Assembly (NCBI RefSeq): GCF_002999135.1
Contig: NZ_CP027229.1
Span: 2,062,001 to 2,126,000 of the forward strand
Length of the DNA stretch: 64,000 bases
Direction: 5' to 3'
Origin: Capnocytophaga sp. oral taxon 878
Lineage (GTDB): Bacteria > Bacteroidota > Bacteroidia > Flavobacteriales > Flavobacteriaceae
Made by a program: the position numbers and the translations under genes. A model generated the notes under the pieces. It saw only the letters and a program-made list of their open reading frames with translations. It made no database searches and had not been told where the DNA came from. This document shows positions 35,003 to 43,774 of this stretch, piece after piece. Each line of letters begins with the position of its first letter. Position 1 is the stretch's first letter.

Positions 35003-35689
35003 ATGGGAAGTAAAAATAAACTAAAACGTTTTGAAGAGAATAAGACCTTTGCCAATGTAATTCAGCCATTGCGCGAAGAACTATTAACAGATGCTTTTGC
35101 CTATAAAGGGCATTGGAATGAGCTTTATTTTAAGAATGACCACCCTATAGTACTGGAATTAGGATGTGGTAAGGGAGAATATTCGGTAGGGTTGGCTAAA
35201 CGGCACCCAGAGAAGAATTTTATTGGAATAGATATAAAAGGAGCGCGCTTTTGGAGAGGAGCTAAAACGGCTTTGGAAGGAGATATAAATAACGTAGCTT
35301 TCTTACGTGCGCAAATAGAACTGATAGAAAAATGTTTCGCCCCTGATGAAGTGAGCGAAATATGGATAACCTTCCCTGACCCTCAAATAAAATATAAACG
35401 CACCAAGCACCGCCTTACTAATGAAAGCTTTTTGGAACGGTATGCTCATATTTTGAAGCCTGAGGGATATATCCACCTTAAAACAGATAGCGAGTTTATG
35501 CACGGCTATACTTTGGGATTATTACACGGGGCAAAACATAAGGTACTTTATGCTAATCACAACATATATAACAGCGATGGCGTACCGACAGAAGTGACTG
35601 AAATTAAGACATTTTATGAGCAGTTTTACTTAGAACAAGGGAAACCGATAACTTATATTAGATTTCAGATTTCAAGAGATAAAGATTAG
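35003..35689 (+). CDS. trmB: tRNA (guanine-N7)-methyltransferase
   Basis: Methylates G46 in the variable loop of many tRNAs. 228 residues; the SAM site is VLELGCGKGEYSVGLA (about residues 50-65), followed by FIGIDIKGARFWRGA, then ITFPDPQIKYKRTKHRL, the family hallmark. It is the third gene of the rbfA run, 52 bases after the permease. Confidence 0.95.
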   Translation: MGSKNKLKRFEENKTFANVIQPLREELLTDAFAYKGHWNELYFKNDHPIVLELGCGKGEYSVGLAKRHPEKNFIGIDIKGARFWRGAKTALEGDINNVAFLRAQIELIEKCFAPDEVSEIWITFPDPQIKYKRTKHRLTNESFLERYAHILKPEGYIHLKTDSEFMHGYTLGLLHGAKHKVLYANHNIYNSDGVPTEVTEIKTFYEQFYLEQGKPITYIRFQISRDKD

Positions 35690-35708
35690 TTGTCCATAGG
35701 AGGATAAA

Positions 35709-36734
35709 TTGAAGAAGAAACTATCAAAAATAGGGCGTTATAGTAATTATGTAGTGGCAATGCTTTTGCTACTAAGCTACTTGGTGCCTTACTTGCCGCC
35801 TAAACACTTTGGTTACCTATCGGTGTTGGGACTGTTAACACCTATATTGCTGCTTATTAACTGCTTATTTGCTATTTACTGGTTGATACGCCGACGACAG
35901 CTGGTGCTTATATCGGGGGTAGCACTATGCTTGGGACTGGGATTGGTAGGGCTATGGGTACAACCCTTCGGTAGGAATGAGGAGGTAAAAGCAAATAGCT
36001 TAAAACTGCTATCCTTTAATGTACGACTATTTAACCATTACCATTGGCATCCTGATGAAGACTTGCATAAGCGTATTACTTCATTTATAGCTAATGAATC
36101 AGCAGATGTTATACTCCTACAAGAATTTTATAATTCACCCCTTTATTACCCTAAAGGATACCCCTATAAGGCAATAGTAGTAAAACAACAACGACACAAG
36201 ATAGGGCTAGCTATTTTTAGCAAAAAGAAGATTGTGAACTGGGGATCATTACAGTTTCCCAAAACAGCTAATAATGCGATGTATGCCGATATATTAACTG
36301 ATAATGATACTGTGCGGGTATATAATATGCACTTAGAATCATTGCATGTAAGTGCTAAAGAAGAAGATCTGTGGGAAGAAGATAAAGAAGAACTAGTAGA
36401 AAATATAAGCAGGCGGTTTGCAAAACAACAAGAACAAGTAAGCTTGTTCTTGGCTCATCAAGCTCAATGTAAGCACAAAATAATTGTAACTGGCGATTTT
36501 AATAATACCGCTTACTCATATATCTATAGGCAAGTACGAGGTAATAAACTGAATGATGCCTTTCAGGAAGCAGGCAGAGGCTTTGGACGTACATTTAACT
36601 TTGCTTACTTCCCTTTCCGTATCGATTTTATTTTAGTTGATAAAAAATTTAGAATACATAGTTTTAAAACACACTATCTGCCCTTATCAGATCATTTCCC
36701 GCTAACTACTACAATTAGCAAAATAACAGATTAG
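35709..36734 (+). CDS. Membrane-anchored endonuclease/exonuclease/phosphatase family protein
   Basis: 341 residues starting at TTG after AGGAGG. Three hydrophobic segments fill the first 95 residues (VVAMLLLLSYLVPYLP; LLTPILLLINCLFAIYWLI; VLISGVALCLGLGLVGLW). The EEP fold follows: LLSFNVRLFN, DVILLQEFY, YNMHLESL, VTGDFNNTAYS and YLPLSDHFPLTTT. Catalytic residues are in place, so it may be a phosphodiesterase facing the periplasm; the substrate is unknown. It is downstream of trmB by 19 bases. Confidence 0.85.
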   Translation: MKKKLSKIGRYSNYVVAMLLLLSYLVPYLPPKHFGYLSVLGLLTPILLLINCLFAIYWLIRRRQLVLISGVALCLGLGLVGLWVQPFGRNEEVKANSLKLLSFNVRLFNHYHWHPDEDLHKRITSFIANESADVILLQEFYNSPLYYPKGYPYKAIVVKQQRHKIGLAIFSKKKIVNWGSLQFPKTANNAMYADILTDNDTVRVYNMHLESLHVSAKEEDLWEEDKEELVENISRRFAKQQEQVSLFLAHQAQCKHKIIVTGDFNNTAYSYIYRQVRGNKLNDAFQEAGRGFGRTFNFAYFPFRIDFILVDKKFRIHSFKTHYLPLSDHFPLTTTISKITD

Positions 36735-36758
36735 CATCTCAGCCTTCTTATTGAGATG
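36735..36758 (+). terminator. Possible terminator after the membrane EEP gene
   Basis: CATCTCA (36735-36741) pairs with TGAGATG (36752-36758) directly after the stop, but the following T-run is interrupted (AATACCCTTTT). Confidence 0.45.
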
Positions 36759-37023
36759 AATACCCTTTTAAACCATCTATCCACTTAAGTTTAGCCAAGT
36801 AAGCAGCAATAGCTTTAACTCCTCCTTCCCAACACCCATAACCCATTTATTTCCAAAGAACTTTAATAGCTAATTGAAAAAAGTATAGCCCCTAAACCCC
36901 TTCATTTTCTATACATACACCCTCTAAGCATAACATACATCCTTGCCTACAAAAACTTCAATTACAAAATACCCCACCCTCCCTCCATCTATACCCTAAA
37001 ACAGAAAAATACAGCCTATAACC

Positions 37024-37071
37024 TGAACGAACGAATAACGAAGGATAAACGAACTATAAACGAAGGATAGT
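37024..37071 (-). repeat. TTCGTTTAT-type dispersed repeat, copy 4
   Basis: The reverse complement of copies 1 and 3: GAACGAACGAATAACGAAGG, then ATAAACGAACTATAAACG and AAGGATAG. It lies in the 461-base gap between two convergent genes. The rest of that gap is C/A-rich DNA without genes, plus two hairpins. Confidence 0.9.
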
Positions 37072-37143
37072 CAGCACACCCTCACAACCAAGTATCCCAT
37101 ATAAAATAATCAAACCACACACCCCTCAATACCTATTACAAAA

Positions 37144-37173
37144 AAGACCGTTAAGCCTCAGCCCAACGGTCTT
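37144..37173 (-). terminator. Terminator after the octaheme cytochrome gene
   Basis: AAGACCGTT pairs with AACGGTCTT around a loop that can itself pair. The minus strand continues TTTTTTGTAAT. It starts about 20 bases after the stop at 37196. Confidence 0.88.
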
Positions 37174-37195
37174 CTTTATGCTAAAATCCCCTCTA

Positions 37196-39214
37196 CTATC
37201 GTTGCGTTTTCATCAGTTGTAGCAAATTCTGGTAATTCCGCTTCACCGATTCGTCATTCATCCCCAAGCGCATCGCCTGCTCAAAACCCGTTTTAGCCTC
37301 AGCATACCGTTGTTGTTCACTGTACAGCAAAGCCAAAAAGTACGGTATTTGCGCATTTTTAGGCTCATATCGCAACGCCTCTTTAAGCACAGCCTCAGCC
37401 TTTTCATTAGCACCCCTACTGTTGTAAAGGGTAGCAAGGTTAAGCCTAATATAGTTCAAGTTTTTGTCCTTTGTAAGCGCACGCTCATAAAAGTGAATAG
37501 CATTATCCCTATCATTTACCTTCACAAAATAATCACCTGCCGTAGCACTCCCCAAAGGAAAATCAGCCTGCGATAGCACAAAGGTCTTATAGTCATTATG
37601 CGCCTGTCCAAAACCAGCATAAGTATTACAAGTTTGAAGGTCTCTATGTGTCAGCAACGCATTAGCCGTTACCATACGTACCGCCTTCACTTTATCTGTA
37701 AGCAAAGGCAATAAATCTGCCTCATACTGCTCCAAAGGGTAATCCGCTATAGCTATCACAGCCCTATAACGCGTTTGGGGGTCTGCCGCCCTCAGTTCCT
37801 TTTTAATAAGGGCAAAAGAAGCCTCCGAAGGCATATTACCAAGGTAATACACCGCCGCCGCACGTATTATATCAGGAGTCGTTTTGCTGTTCAGCAGGCT
37901 GCGCAAGGCAGTAATACTATACTCCCCTTGTTGCTTACTCCCCTTCAGCAAGTTTTCAGCAAAATGAGGCGCCCGTTCCTTCCCATACCACTGCACAACA
38001 GCATTAGCCGCCCACTGCGCGCTTTTGTTAGTATGACACGCATTACACGCATTAGGAGTACCATACTCCACCGATAGGTCTGGGCGTGGCACATAAAAAT
38101 TATGATCATGCCTAATATCATTACCCATATAAGTACGAGTAGGCAAATGGCAAACCCTACAATCCGTTTCTGCCTCATTACCCTTATGGAAAGTATGCTC
38201 ACTGGTAGCATACTTAGGAGCGTGACATTGTAAGCACACCTTGCTACCTTCAGCTTTCAGTTTGCCCGTATGTGCCGAGTGGCAAGAAGTACACCTCACC
38301 CCCTGCTGATGCATTTTACTTTGCAAAAACGACGAATATTTGTAGTTCTCACCCAATACTTGCCCATCAGCAAAATAAAGATCTGTTACAGGCACCTCAG
38401 GTATATATTCATCCATCACCTCTCTTACCATACTATGATGCTGCGTAACTTCTCCCCTACGCGTATGGCAAGGCATACAAGCATTCAGCTCCTCATTTTG
38501 GGTCGAAAGAGCGAAGGTAGCCTGCTTGCCACCACTTTCTACGTGGGCTTTAGCTCCTCCGTGGCAAGCCTCACAGCCCACCGTAAGTTCGCTATAAGTA
38601 GTGTGATATGAATCCGAATGGGCATTTAAATTCTTTTGCAGATTCGTACTATGGCAAGAAGCACACATCAGGTTCCAATTCTGTCCCGATTGTGTCCAAT
38701 GTAAGTAATCATCAGGAGCAATAAGCTCTCCAGCATATTGGTGAAACCACTTATGCTCACGGCTATCCCAACTTTGCCTAAACACCTGTTTTTTACCATC
38801 AGGAAAATCAGTAATATATTGTTGCAAAGGGTAATAGCCAAAGGTATACAGTACCTCATAATCCTGATATTCACCCTTCTCATTCTCCGTATTGATATAA
38901 AATTTACCATCCTTTCGGTAGAAACGTGAGGTAATACCATCAGCCGTATAAGTAGTGTTATTAAAGTTGCCAAGCACTGTTTGCTCATTAGCCAATTGCA
39001 TAGCTTTATAGTGGTCAGAAACAGTCCACTCAGCATACTCTTTCGCATGGCACTGCTTGCAAGACGCCGAGCCTATATAGCCCTTTTCAGTAGTATCAGT
39101 AGGGCTTACAATTGTATATTCATTAGGTTTTTTGTTGAAAAAGAAGAAAATAGTCCCTGCTATAATTACAAGGACAATAATAAGAAGAATAGTTTTCTGA
39201 ACTTGTTTTTTCAC
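37196..39214 (-). CDS. Octaheme cytochrome c with HEAT and TPR repeats
   Basis: 672 residues. One N-terminal membrane anchor (TILLIIVLVIIAGTIFFFF) precedes a haem-rich half with eight CxxCH sites: CKQCH, CASCH, CEACH, CMPCH, CTSCH, CLQCH, CRVCH and CNACH. The middle has HEAT-like units (ALRSLLNSKTTPDIIRAAAV) and the C-terminus TPRs (AIHFYERALTKDKNLNYIRL; EKAEAVLKEALRYEPKNAQI). The architecture is known in Bacteroidota as multihaem-TPR proteins of unknown role. It is likely periplasmic and to depend on the ccsA/resB system 6 kb away. An electron-transfer or oxidoreductase role is inference. Confidence 0.85.
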   Translation of the reverse strand: MKKQVQKTILLIIVLVIIAGTIFFFFNKKPNEYTIVSPTDTTEKGYIGSASCKQCHAKEYAEWTVSDHYKAMQLANEQTVLGNFNNTTYTADGITSRFYRKDGKFYINTENEKGEYQDYEVLYTFGYYPLQQYITDFPDGKKQVFRQSWDSREHKWFHQYAGELIAPDDYLHWTQSGQNWNLMCASCHSTNLQKNLNAHSDSYHTTYSELTVGCEACHGGAKAHVESGGKQATFALSTQNEELNACMPCHTRRGEVTQHHSMVREVMDEYIPEVPVTDLYFADGQVLGENYKYSSFLQSKMHQQGVRCTSCHSAHTGKLKAEGSKVCLQCHAPKYATSEHTFHKGNEAETDCRVCHLPTRTYMGNDIRHDHNFYVPRPDLSVEYGTPNACNACHTNKSAQWAANAVVQWYGKERAPHFAENLLKGSKQQGEYSITALRSLLNSKTTPDIIRAAAVYYLGNMPSEASFALIKKELRAADPQTRYRAVIAIADYPLEQYEADLLPLLTDKVKAVRMVTANALLTHRDLQTCNTYAGFGQAHNDYKTFVLSQADFPLGSATAGDYFVKVNDRDNAIHFYERALTKDKNLNYIRLNLATLYNSRGANEKAEAVLKEALRYEPKNAQIPYFLALLYSEQQRYAEAKTGFEQAMRLGMNDESVKRNYQNLLQLMKTQR

Positions 39215-39244
39215 GAATATGTTAAGGTTTTGTTTTTCAGCCTA

Positions 39245-39274
39245 CAAAAGTAGTAATAATTTGCTAATCAACAA
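39245..39274 (-). promoter_or_regulatory. Octaheme cytochrome promoter
   Basis: On the minus strand TACTTTTG at 39252-39245 and TTG at 39274-39272, spacing 19. Confidence 0.75.
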
Positions 39275-39305
39275 GTATGTGTTAATTAGCAAATTATATA
39301 GTGTT

Positions 39306-40613
39306 TTAGTTGTTCACAGGTTCTCCGTACAAATCATAATCCGATGCTTCTGTTATTTTTATAGTAGCAAAATCACCTATTTTTACATAGTGTTTTTTAG
39401 CATCTATAAGCACCTCATTATCCACATCCGGCGAGTCGTATTCAGTACGTCCTACAAAGTAATTACCCTCTTTTCTATCTATAAGGCAACGGAAGGTCTT
39501 ACCCACTTTCTCTTGGTTTAGTTCCCATGATATCTGCGATTGGATATCCATAATCTCATTAGCTCGTGCTTGTTTCACCTCTTCAGGCACATCATCTTCT
39601 AGTTCGTAGGCGGTAGTATTCTCTTCGTGGCTATAAGTAAAGCACCCCAATCGATCAAAGCGCATTGCTTTTACAAAGTCTTTCAAGGCATTAAAGTCTT
39701 CTTCAGTCTCTCCTGGGTAACCTACTATTAGGGTAGTGCGTATGGCCATTTCAGGCACCGCTTCTCTAAATTTGGTAAGTAGTTTAGTAGTTTTTTCTTG
39801 AGTAGTACCGCGCTTCATACTAATAAGTATTTTATCCGAAATGTGTTGCAATGGGATATCCAAATACTTACATATTTTACTTTCCGTTTTCATTACCTCT
39901 AACACATCCATTGGAAACCCTGTAGGGAAAGCGTAATGTATGCGTATCCACTCTATACCTTCTACTTTCACCAAAGCGCGTAATAGGTCAGCCAGAGCGC
40001 GTTTTTTGTACAAATCCAAACCGTAATAGGTAATATCTTGAGCTATAAGTATAAGTTCTTTTACTCCTTTAGCTGCCAATTTCTCAGCTTCAGTAACCAA
40101 GTCCTCTATAGGCGTTGATATGTGTGCTCCTCGCATCAATGGGATAGCACAAAAACTACAAGGTCGGTCACATCCTTCCGATATCTTCAAGTAAGCATAG
40201 TTTTTAGGAGTAGTAGTAAGTCTTTCTCCTATCAGTTCGTGTTTGTAGTCAGCTCCTAATACTTTTAATAAGGCTGGAAGCTCACTTGTACCAAAATACT
40301 GGTCTACATCGGGTATTTCTTTTTCCAAATCGGGTTTATAACGTTCCGAGAGGCACCCCATAACAAATACTTTATCTACCAAGCCAGCTTCTTTCTGCTG
40401 TACATAGTCCAAAATAGTATTAATACTCTCTTCTTTAGCGTTATTAATAAATCCACAAGTATTAATCACTACTATGTTCCCCTTTTTCTCGTGTACAACC
40501 TCTTTACCTCCAGCCTTTAGTTGTCCCATTAGCACTTCACTGTCATACACGTTCTTAGAGCAACCCAAGGTTACTACGTTTATTACATTTTTCTTTATAC
40601 TTCTCGTTCTCAT
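39306..40613 (-). CDS. rimO: Ribosomal protein S12 methylthiotransferase RimO
   Basis: Adds a methylthio group to Asp of ribosomal protein S12. It has the N-terminal UPF0004 domain with cysteines in VTLGCSKNVYDSE, NTCGFI and MGCLSERY, the radical SAM cluster CDRPCSFCAIP, and a TRAM domain at the C-terminus (GKTFRCLIDRKEG, DYDLYGEPV). I chose the ATG at 40613; an in-frame TTG six bases earlier is possible. A terminator-like hairpin ends only about 10 bases before the start. Confidence 0.93.
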   Translation of the reverse strand: MRTRSIKKNVINVVTLGCSKNVYDSEVLMGQLKAGGKEVVHEKKGNIVVINTCGFINNAKEESINTILDYVQQKEAGLVDKVFVMGCLSERYKPDLEKEIPDVDQYFGTSELPALLKVLGADYKHELIGERLTTTPKNYAYLKISEGCDRPCSFCAIPLMRGAHISTPIEDLVTEAEKLAAKGVKELILIAQDITYYGLDLYKKRALADLLRALVKVEGIEWIRIHYAFPTGFPMDVLEVMKTESKICKYLDIPLQHISDKILISMKRGTTQEKTTKLLTKFREAVPEMAIRTTLIVGYPGETEEDFNALKDFVKAMRFDRLGCFTYSHEENTTAYELEDDVPEEVKQARANEIMDIQSQISWELNQEKVGKTFRCLIDRKEGNYFVGRTEYDSPDVDNEVLIDAKKHYVKIGDFATIKITEASDYDLYGEPVNN

Positions 40614-40623
40614 ACGCAAATAA

Positions 40624-40653
40624 AAAGCAGCCCTACAATTAGTAAGGCTGCTT
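40624..40653 (-). terminator. Hairpin between tRNA-His and rimO
   Basis: AAAGCAGCC (40624-40632) pairs with GGCTGCTTT (40645-40653). On the minus strand it is followed by TTTTTATT, a good intrinsic terminator for the tRNA transcript. It lies directly before the rimO start. Confidence 0.8.
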
Positions 40654-40717
40654 TATTAAATCTTAAATCTTAAAAATATGTCTAATAGAAACCATTCAAA
40701 GGTAGGTTCTAATATAG

Positions 40718-40792
<75 letters not shown>

Positions 40793-40810
40793 ATCTTTAT
40801 TTTTCGGCTG

Positions 40811-40841
40811 CAAAACTACAACCTTTTTTCTAATCTACCAA
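40811..40841 (-). promoter_or_regulatory. tRNA-His promoter
   Basis: On the minus strand TAGTTTTG at 40818-40811 and TTG at 40841-40839, spacing 20. Confidence 0.75.
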
Positions 40842-40917
40842 ATTTTTAACCAAATATTTTTAGATAAAATCTAAATCTATCATATTCCCTTCTGATAATT
40901 AGCCCTTTACTTATTTA

Positions 40918-41556
40918 CTACTTCAAGTACTGAGGCTCAAAATAAGCTATATCCTCAAATGCTCCTACCTTGTATTTTGCTACTGCAAAAGGCAACATAT
41001 CTTTAGCCTGTGGATAAGCATCAAGTACAAATACAGCATTAGGATGCTTGCAAATAGATGCAAACTTAGCTACTCCATCTCCTATAAAGGTCACTTTTCC
41101 TCTCTCTAGTTCATCTTGGTAGCTTTCGGATTCTAATATTTTAGCTTCTGTAGGTTGTACAAAATGGTGCTTACTGTCAAACACAGCACTATATACTTCC
41201 ATACGTCGTGCGTCAAGCATCGCAATAATACAATCACTATCGGTTACTTGGCTTGCAATAATTTGCAGCGTAGGCACAGCTATCAGTGGTTTAGCAAGTG
41301 CAAAACAGAGTCCTTTAGCAGTAGCTACCCCTATGCGTAACCCAGTATATGAGCCTGCCCCTGCACTTACAGCTATCGCATCTAATTCCGATAAAGATAT
41401 TCCTGCTTCTGCTACTACCCCTTCTATAAATAAATGCAAACTCTCAGAATGGGTAAAACTCCCCTTATTCTCCGATTTTTCAGCTATAATACGCTCTCCT
41501 TCCGATATCGCTACCGAGCAGTTTATCCCCGATGTCTCAATATGAAGCAATCTCAT
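40918..41556 (-). CDS. tsaB: tRNA threonylcarbamoyladenosine synthesis protein TsaB
   Basis: Partner of TsaD and TsaE in making t6A37 on ANN-decoding tRNAs. 212 residues with the ASKHA opening LHIETSGINCSVAISEG and the family block SAGAGSYTGLRIGVATAKGL (about residues 66-85). Its start overlaps the rsmI stop by four bases. The order 43684 gene-rsmI-tsaB suggests one operon. Confidence 0.95.
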   Translation of the reverse strand: MRLLHIETSGINCSVAISEGERIIAEKSENKGSFTHSESLHLFIEGVVAEAGISLSELDAIAVSAGAGSYTGLRIGVATAKGLCFALAKPLIAVPTLQIIASQVTDSDCIIAMLDARRMEVYSAVFDSKHHFVQPTEAKILESESYQDELERGKVTFIGDGVAKFASICKHPNAVFVLDAYPQAKDMLPFAVAKYKVGAFEDIAYFEPQYLK

Positions 41557-42224
41557 TTATTCCCTGATACTATTAAAACTATTTCTCCCTTTATATTCTT
41601 ATCTTTATAATACTCTAAAAGCTCTTCAAGCGTACCTCGTTGGGTCTCCTCATGTAACTTAGTCAGTTCTCTCGACAAACTTGCTGAACGTTCTCCTCCA
41701 AAAACAGTAATAAACTCAGTAAGTGTTTTAAGCAGTTTATGCGGCGACACATAAAAAATCATACTACGCACTTCTTCTGCCAAAAACTGTAAACGAGTTT
41801 GTCGTCCTTTCTTATCTGGCAAGAACCCCTCAAATACAAATCGGTCATTAGGTAATCCACTACTCACCAAGGCTGGCACAAAAGCTGTAGCTCCTGGTAA
41901 GCATTCCACAGCTACTCCTTCTGCTACACAAGCTCGTACCAACAAAAAACCAGGGTCTGATATAGCCGGCGTACCCGCATCAGTAATCAAAGCTACAGTA
42001 GTACCTCCTTTTATGCGCTGTACCCATCCCTCTACCACCTTGTGTTCATTAAAAAGGTGATAGCTTTGCATAGGGGTGTGTATATCGTAGTGTTTTAGTA
42101 ACTTACTACTGGTACGGGTGTCTTCCGCCAATATCATATCTACCTCCTTTAGCAACCTAAGGGCTCGTAAGGTTATATCCTCCAAATTGCCTATAGGAGT
42201 TGGTATTAAGTATAGCTTACTCAT
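41553..42224 (-). CDS. rsmI: 16S rRNA 2'-O-methyltransferase RsmI
   Basis: Methylates the ribose of C1402 in 16S rRNA. The tetrapyrrole-methylase-like fold begins LYLIPTPIGNLEDITLRAL and contains AEDTRTSSKLLKHY and ALITDAGTPAISDPGFLLVR, the family signatures. 223 residues, usual length. It overlaps tsaB by four bases and its ATG overlaps the stop of the gene before it by one base. Confidence 0.96.
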   Translation of the reverse strand: MSKLYLIPTPIGNLEDITLRALRLLKEVDMILAEDTRTSSKLLKHYDIHTPMQSYHLFNEHKVVEGWVQRIKGGTTVALITDAGTPAISDPGFLLVRACVAEGVAVECLPGATAFVPALVSSGLPNDRFVFEGFLPDKKGRQTRLQFLAEEVRSMIFYVSPHKLLKTLTEFITVFGGERSASLSRELTKLHEETQRGTLEELLEYYKDKNIKGEIVLIVSGNK

Positions 42225-43684
42225 TATTCAAACTTGCGCAATACAAAGTGTAAGAAACGCTCTTCATACTCTTCTTTACCTTTCCAGTTGGTATAGGTAG
42301 GCTTCACTTGTTGCTGAATGTATTGTACAGCTTCTTCCAAAGTATGTAGCCCTTCTATGTGTTTTAGCACTCGGTTGTACTCACTTTCACTGCCAAAGAA
42401 CAATTTTTGTATAAAAGCCAACTTATCATTCAGCCCTATTTGCATTTCTTTACTAAAACGATCATTTAATGATTGTACTGGCTTTGGCTCTTCAGGATCT
42501 TTCTTATCAAAAGCAGCAGCCTTTGATTTTGCCAAAAACTCTTCCAATGATGGCGTTTGTTTTAATATCTCTTGCTCTTGTGTTGTCTGCTGCTGTACCG
42601 GTTCTGGAGTTGATACTGCTTCCGGAGTTGCTATAGGATCTGGTTGCGTTGGCTGTACTGGTCTTATAGGTTGTTCTATTGATACTGCCCAATCGGGAGC
42701 AGTATAAGTACTCTCACGCATTGGTTGCTGTGTGTTAATACTTGTTACCTCTTGCAATGGCTCCGATACACGTACTGGTTCAGGAGTATGCACAGGGGCT
42801 TCTGCTGGCACTTCTTCAGGATATTGCTGTGCATCATTCAAGTGAGTTTGCCAATTATTCCAGTCATTCCAATCCTCCGTAGTTGCAATAACATCTTGAT
42901 TATTTTCAACTGAAGCAGGTTCAGGAGCAGGAGCGTGTACAGGTTCTGATACATGCACTGGCTCTACTACGTGTATTGGTTCAGGTGTATGTGTATGCAC
43001 TGGCTCTGCTACGTGTACTGGCTCAGGCGTATGTGTATGCACCGGCTCTGCTGCGTGTATTGGTTCAGGCGTATGTGTATGCACCGGCTCTGCTGCGTGT
43101 ATTGGTTCAGGCGTATGTGTATGCACCGGCTCACTTACGTGTATTGGCTCAGGCGTATGTGTATGCACTGGCTCTCCTGCATGTATTGGCTCAGGTGCGG
43201 GTTCTGCAGCTGCTGTTATAGGCTCTGCATCCACCAAAATATCAGTAATAATAGGTTCTGGTTCCGATGCCACTATAGGCTTTGGCTCCATAGCTACAAA
43301 AGCAGGTTCTGGCTCTGTCTCAGCAGCAGGCTCTTCCTTTGCCGCTACTACCGGTTGTGGCTCCATAGCTACAAAAGCTGGCTTTTCAGTCTCTTCCTTC
43401 TTAGGTTCTAATGAAGGCAGCGGCTTCGCCTCAACAGCTTCACCCAAATTTAAAATATCTTCTTTATTCTCATTGATAAAAAGAGCTACTTTGCGCATAG
43501 CATACATCACTCGCTCTTCCGAAGCTCGCATCGTCTGGTAGTATTTCTCCACAAAGTTTAGAATAGTAATTTTCTCAACTATTCGTTGTGCTTCTTTGCC
43601 TAAGGCTTCAAGGTCTAAGTTACCTCTGTTAGCAATAATTCCGGTGGCTAAATCAATTAATTCTTGTTCTAACGCTTCTTTCAT
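42224..43684 (-). CDS. Conserved protein with Glu-Pro-His-Thr tandem repeats
   Basis: 486 residues in three parts. About 85 N-terminal residues are helical (ALGKEAQRIVEKITILNFVE). A long low-complexity linker (about residues 90-400) is rich in E, P, T, V and H. The last 80 residues are a second conserved helical part (LNDRFSKEMQIGLNDKLAFI, ending FLHFVLRKFE). The linker holds about six tandem units of the type EPIHVSEPVHTHTP. No signal peptide or membrane segment, so probably cytoplasmic. The ends resemble a protein conserved in Bacteroidota without known function; the linker length is likely variable. Confidence 0.8.
   Translation of the reverse strand: MKEALEQELIDLATGIIANRGNLDLEALGKEAQRIVEKITILNFVEKYYQTMRASEERVMYAMRKVALFINENKEDILNLGEAVEAKPLPSLEPKKEETEKPAFVAMEPQPVVAAKEEPAAETEPEPAFVAMEPKPIVASEPEPIITDILVDAEPITAAAEPAPEPIHAGEPVHTHTPEPIHVSEPVHTHTPEPIHAAEPVHTHTPEPIHAAEPVHTHTPEPVHVAEPVHTHTPEPIHVVEPVHVSEPVHAPAPEPASVENNQDVIATTEDWNDWNNWQTHLNDAQQYPEEVPAEAPVHTPEPVRVSEPLQEVTSINTQQPMRESTYTAPDWAVSIEQPIRPVQPTQPDPIATPEAVSTPEPVQQQTTQEQEILKQTPSLEEFLAKSKAAAFDKKDPEEPKPVQSLNDRFSKEMQIGLNDKLAFIQKLFFGSESEYNRVLKHIEGLHTLEEAVQYIQQQVKPTYTNWKGKEEYEERFLHFVLRKFE
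42930..43200 (-). repeat. Tandem coding repeat (EPIH/EPVHTHTP units)
   Basis: About six copies of a 42-base unit (14 codons, with some units shortened), each with CACACTCCTGAACC-like DNA on the coding strand. Adjacent copies are nearly identical, so the copy number may vary between strains. Confidence 0.85.
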
Positions 43685-43707
43685 TGTGTAGGGAGTTTAA
43701 TATTGGG

Positions 43708-43737
43708 CAAAGATACAAAACAATTAATAATTAACAA
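43708..43737 (-). promoter_or_regulatory. Promoter of the repeat protein-rsmI-tsaB run
   Basis: On the minus strand TATCTTTG at 43715-43708 and TTG at 43737-43735, spacing 19. The leader is about 25 bases. Confidence 0.8.
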
Positions 43738-43774
43738 ATAAAAATTAACATTTTTAACACTTTACCTCATCACC

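Noticed and set aside
42930..43200. Possible CRISPR array because of the regularly spaced repeats
   Set aside because: Units are contiguous, in frame and without unique spacers, and no cas gene is near. No CRISPR array was seen anywhere in the window.
42976..43221. Open frames on the + strand with repeated YVYALALLRVLAQ or MHRLCCVYWF units
   Set aside because: They are the antisense image of the EPVHTHTP coding repeat; no promoter or start context, and the minus-strand gene is well supported.
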